Assembly: GCF_019645875.1 (NCBI RefSeq)
Contig: NZ_CP081000.1
Coordinates: forward strand, 434,001 to 498,000
DNA: 64,000 bases
From: Mycolicibacterium senegalense
GTDB lineage: Bacteria > Actinomycetota > Actinomycetes > Mycobacteriales > Mycobacteriaceae
Direction: 5' to 3'
Shown: one piece after another, positions 55,051 to 64,000 of the stretch
How positions within the stretch are numbered: the first letter of the stretch is position 1
How the letters are laid out: the number at the start of each line of letters is the position of its first letter
Notes under the pieces: generated by a model
What the model was told of the DNA's origin: nothing
The model's database searches: none
What the model saw: the letters and a program-made list of their open reading frames with translations, nothing else
Position numbers and translations under genes: made by a program

Positions 55051-55767
55051 ATGAGCAAAGACATCGGCAGTGCCAATACCTACTTTGACTTCGATGCCAC
55101 CTACCGCGACGATCACCCGTACGGAATGACGCCGGTGTGGAGCATTGGCGAACCCCAGCCTGAGCTGGCTGCGCTGATCGCTGAGAACAGGATCCATGGC
55201 GAAGTCCTCGACGTGGGCTGCGGCGAGGGCGCTATCGACCTGGTGCTGGCTGAACTCGGCTATCACTGTGTGGGACTGGATATTTCAACCACCGCCGTCA
55301 ACTTGGCCCGGGCGGCCGCAGCGCGCGCCGGCTTGTCTGACAAAGCCGAATTCGCGGTCGCTGACATTTGCGACTTCGTCGGCTACGACGACCGATTCAA
55401 CACGATCGTCGACAGCACCCTGTTCTGCTCCATCCCGCCGGAAATTCGTCCCGGCTACCAGCAATCCATCGCCCGGGCCGCGGCGCCGGGAGCCTCCTAC
55501 TTCGCGCTGGCCGCCAACAAGGCCGCGATCCCTGAGTTTCTGGGTTCCAAAGGGCAAGGCCTTCACGCCGTCACCGACGATGAGCTCCGCGACACCGTCT
55601 CGCCCTACTGGATCGTCGATGAGATCGCCCCCGCGGCCATGTACGGCGTCATGCCCGACCTGACGGCAGTGCCCACCATCCTGGCTGAATACCTGCAAAC
55701 CCTCGAACAAGACGAGAAAGGCCGCATCAAAACCCCGGCATGGCGCTTGGCCGCTCACCTACGCTGA
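55051..55767 (+). CDS. Class I SAM-dependent methyltransferase (paralogue of 53769)
   Basis: This 238-residue enzyme has [15 protein letters not shown], motif I VLDVGCGEGAIDLVLA, GLDISTTAVNLA and [13 protein letters not shown], segment by segment parallel to the gene at 53769. ATG 55051 is used. The TTG at 55015 lies in the operator. The duplicated pair under one MarR site pattern suggests related but distinct acceptors. Confidence 0.87.
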   Translation: MSKDIGSANTYFDFDATYRDDHPYGMTPVWSIGEPQPELAALIAENRIHGEVLDVGCGEGAIDLVLAELGYHCVGLDISTTAVNLARAAAARAGLSDKAEFAVADICDFVGYDDRFNTIVDSTLFCSIPPEIRPGYQQSIARAAAPGASYFALAANKAAIPEFLGSKGQGLHAVTDDELRDTVSPYWIVDEIAPAAMYGVMPDLTAVPTILAEYLQTLEQDEKGRIKTPAWRLAAHLR

Positions 55768-56080
55768 CGCCACCAGGGTGGTTGGTCGATGAACATTCGG
55801 CGCGATCCTCTGGCTGATGTGCGACTGATGCACTATGCAACCTGCTTTCGCCCGATGTCGCACGGCGTCATGTCGCGCCGAAGGTGAGCAAGGCCCTTCT
55901 CGACTATCTGGCCTTTGAAGCCCCATACCACGCGCTGGCAACGCTTCATACAGTTGTCTAATCGATGTGTGAACCGCTAGCCGAACGGCGTATGGCTCCG
56001 TTGCGGTTGCCGGACAATGGTGACTCCCATCACAAGTGATCGGGATGACCGTCATCCCGGCGGCACCGGAAGGAACGTCG
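55768..56080. other. Intergenic region before the permease, with a 19-bp palindrome
   Basis: No gene is seen in 313 bp. Base composition and scattered stops suggest old non-coding DNA. The only clear structure is the perfect palindrome at 56041-56059. Confidence 0.45.
56041..56059. promoter_or_regulatory. Perfect palindrome just upstream of the permease
   Basis: CGGGATGAC and GTCATCCCG flank one central C, a perfect 19-bp dyad that ends 21 bp before the permease ATG. It may be an operator for the PucR protein at 57575-59035, or form a hairpin in the leader. Confidence 0.55.
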
Positions 56081-57517
56081 ATGGGGATCACTCCCGATGG
56101 CTCGCATCAACTGAAGAAGGGACTCAAGCCCCGCCACTTGACCATGCTTTCTCTGGGCGGAGTCATCGGCGCAGGCCTCTTCGTCGGGTCGAGTGCGACC
56201 ATTCATGACGCGGGCTCCTTGGCCTTTGTGACCTACGGGTTGACCGGTCTGATCGTGCTGTTGGTCATGCGGATGCTGGGGGAGATGGCCGCCGCGCGTC
56301 CATCGACGGGGTCGTTCACCGACTATGCCCGGATCGCCTGGGGGACGTGGGCTGGCTTTTCCACCGGTTGGCTCTACTGGTACTTCTGGGTGATCGTCGT
56401 CGGCTTTGAGGCTGTGGCCGGCGGGCAGATCATCCATGACTGGATCCCGGCGTTACCTGTCTGGGCCATCGCGCTGGGCTTGATGATCATCATGACCTTC
56501 GTCAACCTATTGTCGGTAGGGGCGTTCGGCGAGGCCGAGTACTGGTTCGCCGGCATCAAGGTGGTCGCCATTGTCGCGTTCATCGCCGTCAGCGCGTTGT
56601 TCGTGCTGGGGCTGTGGCCGGGCGCGTCGATGGATTTCTCTAACCTGACCGAACACGGGGGCCTGCTGCCCCACGGCCTGGCCACGTTGTTCGTCGGTGT
56701 GGTGGTAGTGATCTTCTCCATGACCGGTGTCGAGGTGGTCACGGTGGCCGCTGCTGAGTCTGCCGAACCCGCCCGGGCTATCCGAAAAGCGGTCAACTCC
56801 GTCGTCTTCCGGATCCTGTTCTTCTTCGTGATCTCGACGTTTCTGATTGTGGTGATTGTGCCGTGGAACAGCGTGGCCCCGGGTGAATCCCCATTTGTGG
56901 CAGCCTTGAACCGCATCGGTATCCCCGGCGCGGGAAACTTGCTCAACCTCGTCATCCTGGTGGCGGTCCTGTCGGTGTTGAACTCGGGTCTCTACACATC
57001 GTCGCGGCTGCTGTTCGTCATGGGTGATCGCGGCGATGCGCCGTCGTGGATGTCGGCAACGAACAAGCGTGGCGTTCCGGTCAAAGGCATCTTGTCCTGC
57101 ACGATCGTCGGGTACGGCTGCGTGGTGCTGGCCGCGGTGTGGCCCGACACGGTGTTCTTGTTCCTCATCAATGCCTCGGGCGCGGTGTTCTTGTTCGTCT
57201 ACTTCATGATCTGCGTCTCCGAGCTGCGGCTGCGGCGGATCTGGGAGCGTGACTGTCCTGAGATCCTGCAGTTCAGGATGTGGTTTTATCCCGTGCTGCC
57301 GGTCGTAGTCACTGCATGCATCGTCGCGGTGCTGGTCAGCATGGGTCTGCGGCCCGAGCACCGCATCGAACTGTTCCAAGGCCTTGCGGTGTGGGCGGTC
57401 TTGACGGTCGTGTACCTGTTCGCCCGCCGGGCACGGCGATCGCAGACCGAGGCCTGCTCCCCGCCGGCCGCAGAATCACTTGCCCAAGCAGGTGCACCAC
57501 AGCGCATCCCGCACTAG
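56081..57517 (+). CDS. APC-superfamily amino-acid permease (AAT/GabP-like)
   Basis: This 478-residue protein has 12 hydrophobic segments and the family signature LKPRHLTMLSLGGVIGAGLFVGSS at helix 1. The loop MTGVEVVTVAAAESAEPARAIRKAV is typical of the AAT group (GabP, AroP, LysP). ATG 56081 has GAAGGAA upstream. It heads the amine/amino-acid cluster and probably imports the substrate of the FAD oxidase. Confidence 0.9.
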   Translation: MGITPDGSHQLKKGLKPRHLTMLSLGGVIGAGLFVGSSATIHDAGSLAFVTYGLTGLIVLLVMRMLGEMAAARPSTGSFTDYARIAWGTWAGFSTGWLYWYFWVIVVGFEAVAGGQIIHDWIPALPVWAIALGLMIIMTFVNLLSVGAFGEAEYWFAGIKVVAIVAFIAVSALFVLGLWPGASMDFSNLTEHGGLLPHGLATLFVGVVVVIFSMTGVEVVTVAAAESAEPARAIRKAVNSVVFRILFFFVISTFLIVVIVPWNSVAPGESPFVAALNRIGIPGAGNLLNLVILVAVLSVLNSGLYTSSRLLFVMGDRGDAPSWMSATNKRGVPVKGILSCTIVGYGCVVLAAVWPDTVFLFLINASGAVFLFVYFMICVSELRLRRIWERDCPEILQFRMWFYPVLPVVVTACIVAVLVSMGLRPEHRIELFQGLAVWAVLTVVYLFARRARRSQTEACSPPAAESLAQAGAPQRIPH

Positions 57518-57534
57518 ATCCAGGCACCGGTTTC

Positions 57535-57567
57535 CGGGCCTGCGCACCTGATAGGTGTGCAGGCCCG
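57535..57567. terminator. Strong bidirectional hairpin terminator
   Basis: CGGGCCTGCGCACCT at 57535-57549 pairs with AGGTGTGCAGGCCCG at 57553-57567 with one mismatch around a 3-base loop. It lies between the convergent permease and PucR stops. Confidence 0.75.
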
Positions 57568-57574
57568 AAGGGGG

Positions 57575-59035
57575 CTAGGAGACAAGATCTTCCAACGCAA
57601 GCTCCGCCCGATCGGCGGCAGTGAGCGCCAGCCACAGCATCGCTGATCCCGCCGTCGTGGTTGGTTTCAGCCCAGTGAGCTGCTCGACCTTCTTGAGCCG
57701 GTATACCAAGGTCTGGCGGTGTATGTTCAACGCGTCGGCGCTGGCCTGCCACGCCCCGTCGTGGCGCAGGAACACCCGAACCGACTCGACCAATTCGCCG
57801 TCGTTGGCGCGATCGTGATCGATCAGGGGGCCGAGACAACGACGCACCACGCGACGGATGTCCTCGACGCTAGCGGGCAAGAAGTCTTGACCGTCCTCAC
57901 CGCCGTATTCGCTCAGCACCAGCCCGCGGTCATGGGCGCGCGCGACGGCTAGCTGCGCTTGCCGAAGTGCCTCGGCTATGTGGGAGTGGACCGCCAGCCG
58001 GGTGCTGATGCCTACGGCGCAGTTGGGAGCGAGCTTGGCCGCGACCTGTGTCAACACGCCCGGCTCGTCCGGGACGAGACCGACGAGAGCCGCGCCACGC
58101 ACCGAGAACAGCGGAGCGTAGCTCTGCAGGCACACCTGGCGATGAATCGCCTGGTGGTTCACCTGGGCGCCATCGGGGGTGCTCCAGCACGCCATCACCA
58201 CATCGCCCACCATCCCGCGGTGGCGCAGCTCGGGCCACACCGCAGACAAGGTGATGCTCTCGTCGAGCAGGCCCGCGAGCAGATCTTCGCCGGAGGCGCG
58301 CAGCCGATCCTGCTGTGCGGCAGCGTGTTCCAACTCCAGCGCAATCAATCCACCGATGTGCTGCGCCAGCGGGCGATCGGTGACCTCGGCGCTGTCAGCC
58401 GCGGCGACCAGGACCACCTCGCCGGCGCCCGGGATCGCGACGTGCACCGGCTCGGTGCCAGAACTTTCCGCAGCAAGGGCGTAGGCCCGCCGACCCGTGG
58501 CTATAAGCTCCCCGGCCAGCTGGTCCCTGACTTCAAGAGCCCACCCCGTGGCGAACTCCAGCGCAGACAACCGTTCTCCGAACGTCCCCCGCGCATGTAA
58601 CGACTGCCAGTACACGTCATAAAGCCGTTTGATCGAGGCCACCCGTTGACGCTCAGACTCGATCGCACTTTCGATCACGGTGCGTGCCAGCTCCACGAAA
58701 TGCAGCTCGTAATCCGCGGCGAGCACCGGAAAGCCTTGCGCTTCGGCAACATCGATCAACCCTCGGGTGACGGCTGGTGCCGTCGGGCTGGCCGCAACGA
58801 CCAATGCGCTGACCTTGCTCCCGATTAACCGCGTGATCCACTCGCGCTGAGCGCCCTCGTCAACAGGCAGGCCACCACCGGTCGTCATCACCAGATCGCC
58901 GGAATCGAACCAGTTCCACGGATCAGCCAAATCACACGCGTGCGCCCACGTCACCAGTCGGGAACCACCACCCTCGCCAGCCAGATACCGCAGGCCCAGG
59001 GACGGCACGGCCGTGAGTTGATCGACGGAAATCAT
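57575..59035 (-). CDS. PucR-family transcriptional regulator
   Basis: This 486-residue regulator has the N-terminal PucR domain (MISVDQLTAVPSLGLRYLAG, GDLVMTTGGGL) and the C-terminal HTH_30 (DGAWQASADALNIHRQTLVYRLKKVEQLTGL). ATG 59035 has GAGGAGGTG upstream. It lies between the permease and oxidase genes, convergent to the former and divergent from the latter. Regulators of this type often control amine, GABA or purine use, which suits the neighbours. Confidence 0.9.
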   Translation of the reverse strand: MISVDQLTAVPSLGLRYLAGEGGGSRLVTWAHACDLADPWNWFDSGDLVMTTGGGLPVDEGAQREWITRLIGSKVSALVVAASPTAPAVTRGLIDVAEAQGFPVLAADYELHFVELARTVIESAIESERQRVASIKRLYDVYWQSLHARGTFGERLSALEFATGWALEVRDQLAGELIATGRRAYALAAESSGTEPVHVAIPGAGEVVLVAAADSAEVTDRPLAQHIGGLIALELEHAAAQQDRLRASGEDLLAGLLDESITLSAVWPELRHRGMVGDVVMACWSTPDGAQVNHQAIHRQVCLQSYAPLFSVRGAALVGLVPDEPGVLTQVAAKLAPNCAVGISTRLAVHSHIAEALRQAQLAVARAHDRGLVLSEYGGEDGQDFLPASVEDIRRVVRRCLGPLIDHDRANDGELVESVRVFLRHDGAWQASADALNIHRQTLVYRLKKVEQLTGLKPTTTAGSAMLWLALTAADRAELALEDLVS

Positions 59036-59160
59036 GACCGTCACCTCCTCATACAAAAGTACAACGACTGCGGCGAAGACTGTGGTGAATGCGTATGCCG
59101 CGGATCACATCGATTTCCCACACTGGTCTCAGAACGCACAACCGTTTGGAGGCAAGACGC

Positions 59161-60561
59161 ATGGTGGCCAGAGACGCCGACCGCACGGCAACGACCCCGA
59201 CCGCAGGCGCGCCGTTATGGCGCGACGATCGCGTCGAATCCGCGCGCCCAGCCCTCGACGGTGACATCGTCGCCGACGTCGCGATTGTGGGTGCAGGGTT
59301 CACCGGCCTATGGACCGCGTACTACCTCGCCAAGTCCGACCCGTCCCTGAACATCGTTGTGATCGAGCGCGAGTACGCCGGATTCGGCGCCTCGGGACGC
59401 AACGGGGGCTGGGCATCGGCCATCTTCCCGGTGTCGCTGGCGCACGTAGCCAAACTCTATGACCACGACGCGGCGCTGCGCCTGCAGCGGGCCATGAACG
59501 ACACGGTCACCGAAATCGGCACCGTCGTCGCCGCTGAGTCGATCGACTGCGACTACGCACGTGAGGGATATATCTCGTTGGCCCGCAACGATGCCCAACT
59601 GGCGCGAGCACGTGCCACCGTCGCCGGATCCGAGTCGTTCGGAACAAAAAACCAGTGGCAGTTCCTGACCGCGCCGCAGGCGCGAGATCGTGTCAACGCG
59701 ACCGGCGTCAAGGGCGCGATCTACACCGATCACTGTGCTCTACTGCAACCGGACAAGTTGGTGCGCGGGCTCGCGGCGACCGTCGAATCGCTCGGCGTGG
59801 TGATCTACGAGAACACCGCCGTCGAATCGATCAACCACGGTGTGCTCCGTACGCGCCGCGGCGTCGTCACCGCCGGGACAGTCGTCCGGGCGACGGAGGC
59901 GTTCACGCCGCAGTTCGCCGGCTACCGCCGCGATGTCGCACCACTGTACTCCCTGGTGGTGGCCACAGCACCCATCCCCGAACCGCTGCGGCATTCCCTG
60001 GGGCTGACCTCGCGCACGGCGTTCAATGACATGCGAAATCTACGCATCTACGCACACCCCACCGCCGACGGGAGACTGGTCTTCGGCGGCCGCGGCGCCC
60101 CGTACCACTTCGGCTCAAAAGTCGAGGCACGGTTCGATGTCGATGACACGATCCACACCAAGATCATCGCCACGATGCACGAGATGTTCCCCCAACTGCG
60201 TGATGTCCCGATCACCCACCGGTGGGGCGGTCCGCTCGGTGTGCCGCGTGACTGGTTCCCCTCAGTCGGTCACGACCGCGCGAACAAGATCGCCTGGGCC
60301 GGACCATATGTCGGAGACGGTGTCGCCACCAGCAACCTGGCCGCACGGATCTTGCGCAACCTGCTTCTCGGCCAGCGCGACGACCTCAACGACCTGCCGA
60401 TCGTCAACCACCGATCGAAGAAATGGGAAGTCGAACCGTTCCGGTGGCTCGGCGTGAACGCCGGCCTGCAAGCCGCAGCTGCCGCCGACGTGGAGGAGCG
60501 GACCACCAACAAACCCTCCAAAGTCTCAGCCCTGCTCGAAAGCCTCACCGGCGCCCACTGA
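59161..60561 (+). CDS. FAD-dependent amine/amino-acid oxidase (DAO family, PuuB-like)
   Basis: This 466-residue protein has the FAD motif VAIVGAGFTGLWTAYYLA, the segment FGASGRNGGWAS that is characteristic of gamma-glutamylputrescine oxidase-like enzymes, and a C-terminal WAGPYVGDGVATSNLAARIL FAD-binding end. ATG 59161 follows GGAGG. It would oxidise a primary or secondary amine to an aldehyde or imine with H2O2 release. Adjacent MmsA suggests the aldehyde is processed to an acyl-CoA. Confidence 0.87.
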   Translation: MVARDADRTATTPTAGAPLWRDDRVESARPALDGDIVADVAIVGAGFTGLWTAYYLAKSDPSLNIVVIEREYAGFGASGRNGGWASAIFPVSLAHVAKLYDHDAALRLQRAMNDTVTEIGTVVAAESIDCDYAREGYISLARNDAQLARARATVAGSESFGTKNQWQFLTAPQARDRVNATGVKGAIYTDHCALLQPDKLVRGLAATVESLGVVIYENTAVESINHGVLRTRRGVVTAGTVVRATEAFTPQFAGYRRDVAPLYSLVVATAPIPEPLRHSLGLTSRTAFNDMRNLRIYAHPTADGRLVFGGRGAPYHFGSKVEARFDVDDTIHTKIIATMHEMFPQLRDVPITHRWGGPLGVPRDWFPSVGHDRANKIAWAGPYVGDGVATSNLAARILRNLLLGQRDDLNDLPIVNHRSKKWEVEPFRWLGVNAGLQAAAAADVEERTTNKPSKVSALLESLTGAH

Positions 60562-60588
60562 TCCAGACCAAAACGGGAAGAAGACACC

Positions 60589-60936
60589 GTGCCCACCTTG
60601 ACCCACCTGCCCGACGCGCTCGCACTCACCAACCTGCAACCGGCTGGCCAACGACCAGGAGCCGACACCGGCGACCCCCAACTCAAGACACTCGCCGTCC
60701 CATCAGGAACCGACGCCCAGATCGGGATCTGGGAATGCGAACCCGGAGGATGGCCGGTAGTGAACCGACCCAACACCGAAGTCTGCTACATCCTCTCGGG
60801 CACAGCCAAGATCACCGACGACCAGTCTGGCCACGTCGCCGACGTCAGCGCAGGCGACTTCCTGTTACTGCCGCCGGGATGGAGCGGCCGATGGGACGTG
60901 ATCGAGACAGTCCGCAAGGTCTACGCCATCTTCTAA
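60589..60936 (+). CDS. Small cupin-domain protein
   Basis: This 115-residue single cupin has IWECEPGGWPVVNRPNTEVCYILSGTAKITDDQSG and AGDFLLLPPGWSGRWDVIETVRKVYAIF. It corresponds to the cupin_3/EutQ-like group common beside PuuB-like oxidases. One expected His of motif 1 is replaced (PNTEVCYILSG), so metal binding is uncertain. It is likely accessory or an unrecognised isomerase. GTG start with GGAAGAAG upstream. Confidence 0.8.
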   Translation: MPTLTHLPDALALTNLQPAGQRPGADTGDPQLKTLAVPSGTDAQIGIWECEPGGWPVVNRPNTEVCYILSGTAKITDDQSGHVADVSAGDFLLLPPGWSGRWDVIETVRKVYAIF

Positions 60937-60973
60937 CGGCAGCTGCCCTCCACAGACAGAAAGCACATCCGAA

Positions 60974-62467
60974 ATGGCTGACATCATTTCCCACTGGGTC
61001 CGCAACGCATTCTTCACGGGCACCTCCAGCGCAACCGCGCCAGTGACGAACCCGGCCACGGGCGCGGTTACCGGCGAGGTCGCCCTGGCCAGCGTGGATG
61101 ACGCCCGTGCCGTGATCGACGCCGCGGTCGCGGCGTTCCCGGGCTGGCGTGACACGTCGCTGGCCAAGCGCACCTCGGTGCTGTTCGCATTCCGGGAATT
61201 GCTCAACGCCCGCAAGGACGAGCTGGCCGCGCTGATCACCGCCGAGCACGGCAAGGTGCTCTCCGATGCCCTCGGTGAGGTGAGCCGTGGCCTCGAGGTC
61301 GTCGAATTCGCTTGCGGCATCCCGAGTCTTCTCAAGGGCGGGTTCACCGAGAACGCCTCGACCAACGTGGACGTGCACTCGGTGCTGCAGCCGCTGGGGC
61401 CGGTAGGCATCATCTCGCCGTTCAACTTCCCGGCCATGGTGCCGATGTGGTTCTTCCCGATCGCCATCGCCGCGGGCAACACCGTGGTGCTCAAGCCGTC
61501 GGAGAAGGACCCGTCGTCATCGCTGTGGATGGCGCAGCTGTGGGCCGAGGCCGGCCTGCCCGAGGGCGTGTTCAACGTGCTGCAGGGCGACAAGACCGCG
61601 GTCGACGAGTTGCTGACCAACCCCAAGATCAAGGCGATCTCGTTCGTCGGGTCCACCCCGATCGCGCAGTACGTCTATGCCACGGCCACTGCGGCCGGCA
61701 AGCGGGTGCAGGCCCTCGGCGGCGCCAAGAACCACGCGGTGATCCTGCCCGACGCCGATCTGGACCTGGCTGCCGATGCGATGGTCAACGCCGGTTTCGG
61801 TTCGGCCGGGGAGCGCTGCATGGCGATTTCGGCCGCCGTGGCGGTCGGCCCGATCGCCGACGATCTGGTGGCCAAGATCGCCGAGCGGGCCGCGACCATC
61901 AAGACCGGCGACGGCACCAAGGATTCGGACATGGGCCCGCTGGTCACCAAGGTCCACCGCGACAAGGTCGCCTCCTACATCGATGCCGGCGAGTCCGACG
62001 GCGCCAAGGTCGTGCTCGACGGCCGCACCGTCATCGCCAACGGCGGGGCCGACGGATTCTGGCTCGGCCCGACCCTGCTCGACAACGTCACCCCGCAGAT
62101 GAGCGTCTACACCGACGAGATCTTCGGCCCGGTGCTGTCGGTGCTGCGGGTCGAGACCTACGACGAGGCTCTTGCGCTGATCAACAACAACCCGTACGGC
62201 AACGGCACGGCGATCTTCACCAACGACGGCGGCGCCGCACGGCGGTTCCAGAACGAGGTCGAGGTCGGCATGGTCGGCATCAACGTGCCGATCCCGGTTC
62301 CGATGGCCTACTTCAGCTTTGGCGGCTGGAAGGCATCGCTGTTCGGTGACAGCCACGCGCATGGCACCGAAGGTGTGCACTTCTTCACCCGGACCAAGGC
62401 CATCACCACCCGCTGGCTGGACCCCAGCCATGGGGGCATCAACCTCGGGTTCCCACAGAACGGATAG
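60974..62467 (+). CDS. mmsA: Methylmalonate-semialdehyde/malonate-semialdehyde dehydrogenase (CoA-acylating)
   Basis: This 497-residue ALDH has the CoA-acylating MMSDH traits: catalytic Cys282 (AGERCMAIS), and Asn in the GGAKNHAVI segment where ordinary ALDHs have Glu. ISPFNFPAMVPMWFFP is also typical. It converts malonate semialdehyde to acetyl-CoA, or methylmalonate semialdehyde to propionyl-CoA. A 345-residue frame across it is an antiphase shadow. Its codon bias is stronger (GC-rich third positions) than in the genes before it. Confidence 0.93.
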   Translation: MADIISHWVRNAFFTGTSSATAPVTNPATGAVTGEVALASVDDARAVIDAAVAAFPGWRDTSLAKRTSVLFAFRELLNARKDELAALITAEHGKVLSDALGEVSRGLEVVEFACGIPSLLKGGFTENASTNVDVHSVLQPLGPVGIISPFNFPAMVPMWFFPIAIAAGNTVVLKPSEKDPSSSLWMAQLWAEAGLPEGVFNVLQGDKTAVDELLTNPKIKAISFVGSTPIAQYVYATATAAGKRVQALGGAKNHAVILPDADLDLAADAMVNAGFGSAGERCMAISAAVAVGPIADDLVAKIAERAATIKTGDGTKDSDMGPLVTKVHRDKVASYIDAGESDGAKVVLDGRTVIANGGADGFWLGPTLLDNVTPQMSVYTDEIFGPVLSVLRVETYDEALALINNNPYGNGTAIFTNDGGAARRFQNEVEVGMVGINVPIPVPMAYFSFGGWKASLFGDSHAHGTEGVHFFTRTKAITTRWLDPSHGGINLGFPQNG

Positions 62468-62471
62468 ACGG

Positions 62472-62864
62472 ATGCCACTCGTACATATTCATGTCATCGA
62501 GGGCCGGCGCACACCGGCTCAGCTGCGTCAGGTCGCCGACACAATCCAAGACGTCATGCTTGAGTATTTCGCCGCTCCTGAACGCGACAGGTACCAGATC
62601 ATCACCGAGCACAAACCGGGCCAGATCATCGCCGAAGACACAGGGCTCGGATTCGACCGGACCGACGACATTGTCCTCGTGCACGTCTTCCAGCAAGGTC
62701 GCACATCTGATCAGAAACAAGAAACGTACCGAGCTCTGGCGCAACGGCTCCGCGAACAAACAGGCCTGAAACCTGCGGATCTGATTGTGTCGATGGTAGA
62801 GAACAGTCGCGCGGACTGGTCTTTTGGTGACGGGCGCGCGCAGTTCATCGAGGGTCTGCTATAA
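62472..62864 (+). CDS. Tautomerase-superfamily protein, malonate-semialdehyde decarboxylase-like
   Basis: This 130-residue protein has the catalytic Pro immediately after the initiator Met (MPLVHIHVIEG), PERDRYQIITEH and the C-terminal DWSFGDGRAQF, a pattern shared with malonate semialdehyde decarboxylase. One of the two arginines expected in the active-site loop appears to be Gln (FQQGRTSDQK). It starts 4 bp after mmsA. A joint role in disposal of malonate semialdehyde is inferred. Plain tautomerase activity is possible. Confidence 0.82.
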   Translation: MPLVHIHVIEGRRTPAQLRQVADTIQDVMLEYFAAPERDRYQIITEHKPGQIIAEDTGLGFDRTDDIVLVHVFQQGRTSDQKQETYRALAQRLREQTGLKPADLIVSMVENSRADWSFGDGRAQFIEGLL

Positions 62865-63263
62865 GTCCGAATAGGCCGTTCAGTGCCTGGACGGCTCCGG
62901 AGCATCGATGCTGCCGAACGCTGACCGCGTCGCTCCATGTTCTGCTGTCAGGGTTTTGCGCTCGGTGTCGGCAACGTCAACCGACTGGCCATTTCTTGCG
63001 ATAACCGACGCGCGCGTCCGGATAGAAGCTCGAACGCCCCACTCCGGCGCGAGTCAGATCGGCTCCGACCTGGGTCAGGTCACGAATTCCGAAGAACCGG
63101 GCCGCGTCGGCCACAGCTGAACCACCGGTTTGGAGCACCTCCCACTGATACGGGAGCGTCGCCGAGTTGATCAAATCCATCTGTACCGCGGGACCAGGTC
63201 TTGCCGCACCTAGTGCTTATGTGGACCACTGTCCCGTTCTAGACATCCCACGGGAGTAAGTCG
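62865..63263. other. Non-coding stretch between the cluster and the insertion sequence
   Basis: These 399 bp hold no convincing gene. A minus-strand frame at 62977-63180 (67 codons) is uncertain and has no recognised match. The right part presumably includes the end of the IS110-type element, which has no inverted ends to mark it. Confidence 0.4.
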
Positions 63264-64000
63264 TCAAGCGGTGGCCGCTGTGCGGTGGGGCCAGGCGATG
63301 TTTTCATCGTAGTTGGTGTGGTGGCTCAGGCAGCCGTGCAAGATGCCGACGAGATGGTTGCCTAGGGCACGGAGCGCTTGATGGTGAGTATTGCCGGCTG
63401 CGCGGCGCTGGTCGTAGTACGCGCGGGCGCCGGGACTGGTGGATAGGGCGCAAAACGCCCATCGGTAGATCGCGTCATACAGACGGCGGTTGCGCACGTG
63501 GCGTGCCAGTACCGCGTGTTTCTTACCCGAAGCGACGGTCAATGGTGAAGTGCCGGCGTAGTTTCTGCGAGACTTGGCGTCGGTGTAACGATTCGGGTCA
63601 TCCCCGAACTCACCGAGCACCCGGGCGCCGAGCACAACACCAAGTCCGGGCAGGGAGACGTAGATGTCGGCGTCCGGGTGTGACTCAAAATGCTGTGCCA
63701 GAGTGGCCTCGAGGTCAGCGATTTGACGATTGAGCTCGGCGATGATGGCTACGGTGGCGCGGGTGGCGGCCGCGAACGCGGCACTGACTGGGGCCGAGGC
63801 GGTCAGCTGATCGGTGTGCAGCGTGGCGCGGATTTCGCGGGCGCGGTCGGCGACGTTGCGCTGGCGCCCACCACGTTTGAGTGCCGATTGAATCGTTGCC
63901 AAGGACAGCCGAGCTGCCTGCCCGGGGCTGGGTGCGCGGTCGAGTACGCCCAAGGCATCGCTGTGAGCCAGATCGTCGAAAGTCTCCAACGCGGCCGGGT
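63264..64000 (-). mobile_element. IS110-family transposase, C-terminal part (gene runs off the right edge)
   Basis: The frame is open to the window edge, giving about 245 residues. It contains the transposase_20 helix-hairpin-helix region (LPGLGVVLGARVLGEFGDDPNRYTDAKSRRNYAGTSPLT) and the serine-containing end of IS110 transposases. The N-terminal DEDD RuvC-like catalytic part lies outside the window. A TTG at 63989 is internal rather than the start. The reading frame seen here is intact, so the element may be functional. Confidence 0.88.

Noticed and set aside
59089..59160. Longer start for the FAD oxidase
   Set aside because: The upstream codons have no family likeness, and GGAGG with good spacing supports ATG 59161.
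61312..62349. A 345-codon Arg-rich frame on the plus strand
   Set aside because: It lies inside mmsA in another frame and has a composition typical of a shadow in very GC-rich DNA.
62977..63180. A 67-codon minus-strand frame near the insertion sequence
   Set aside because: No recognised family and no clear ribosome site; kept only as part of the non-coding stretch.

Overview
The window is high-GC actinobacterial DNA, most likely from an environmental Mycobacterium/Mycolicibacterium. The main reasons are a PGRS-like glycine-rich secreted protein, a sugar kinase that closely resembles mycobacterial adenosine kinase, methyltransferases resembling the mycobacterial Rv0560c type, and a LysE exporter. 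No rRNA, tRNA or CRISPR array was recognised.

Layout. (A) 1-12.1 kb looks like an ordinary mycobacterial backbone: a truncated PGRS/GH5 protein, a TetR regulator divergent from a P450-ferredoxin-SDR operon with a clear repeated operator, then GNAT, crotonase, amidase, an MFS carrier, SRPBCC, an alpha/beta hydrolase and lysE without its usual lysG. (B) 12.4-22.6 kb is an aromatic-catabolism cluster: a VOC protein, a ferredoxin and its reductase, IclR, an MhpA-type hydroxylase, a gamma-resorcylate-type decarboxylase, a CaiB CoA-transferase, a citryl-CoA-lyase-like protein, an NTF2-like protein, an intradiol (hydroxyquinol-type) dioxygenase, DoxX and a quinone reductase. (C) 23-35 kb holds a MetE-like protein, a FAH-family hydrolase, two amidohydrolases, a group D flavin monooxygenase, a serine-less lipase homologue, AraC, a flavin reductase, an aspartate-less receiver regulator and LysR.

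(D) 35.2-47.8 kb is a compact one-carbon and S-adenosylmethionine operon: a MetV-like Cys-rich protein, MTHFR, a SAM methyltransferase, a core-MetE, MetK, AhcY, PurU, adenosine kinase and FolD. It faces a homocysteine methyltransferase/MTHFR fusion and a PucR-type regulator. Together these could run a complete SAM cycle and oxidise surplus folate-bound C1 units to formate. (E) 47.8-56 kb has an acyl-CoA synthetase, two CocE/NonD hydrolases around a TetR gene, and two related methyltransferases around a MarR gene with shared palindromes. (F) 56-62.9 kb is an amine or amino-acid utilisation cluster: APC permease, PucR, FAD oxidase, cupin, MmsA and a malonate-semialdehyde-decarboxylase-like tautomerase. 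An IS110-family transposase runs off the right edge.

Regions B-F read as an accessory catabolic island between lysE and the insertion sequence. The most unusual parts are the operon in D, the CoA-transferase plus citryl-CoA-lyase-like pair embedded in the hydroxyquinol cluster in place of a visible maleylacetate reductase, and several enzymes or regulators with a replaced key residue.
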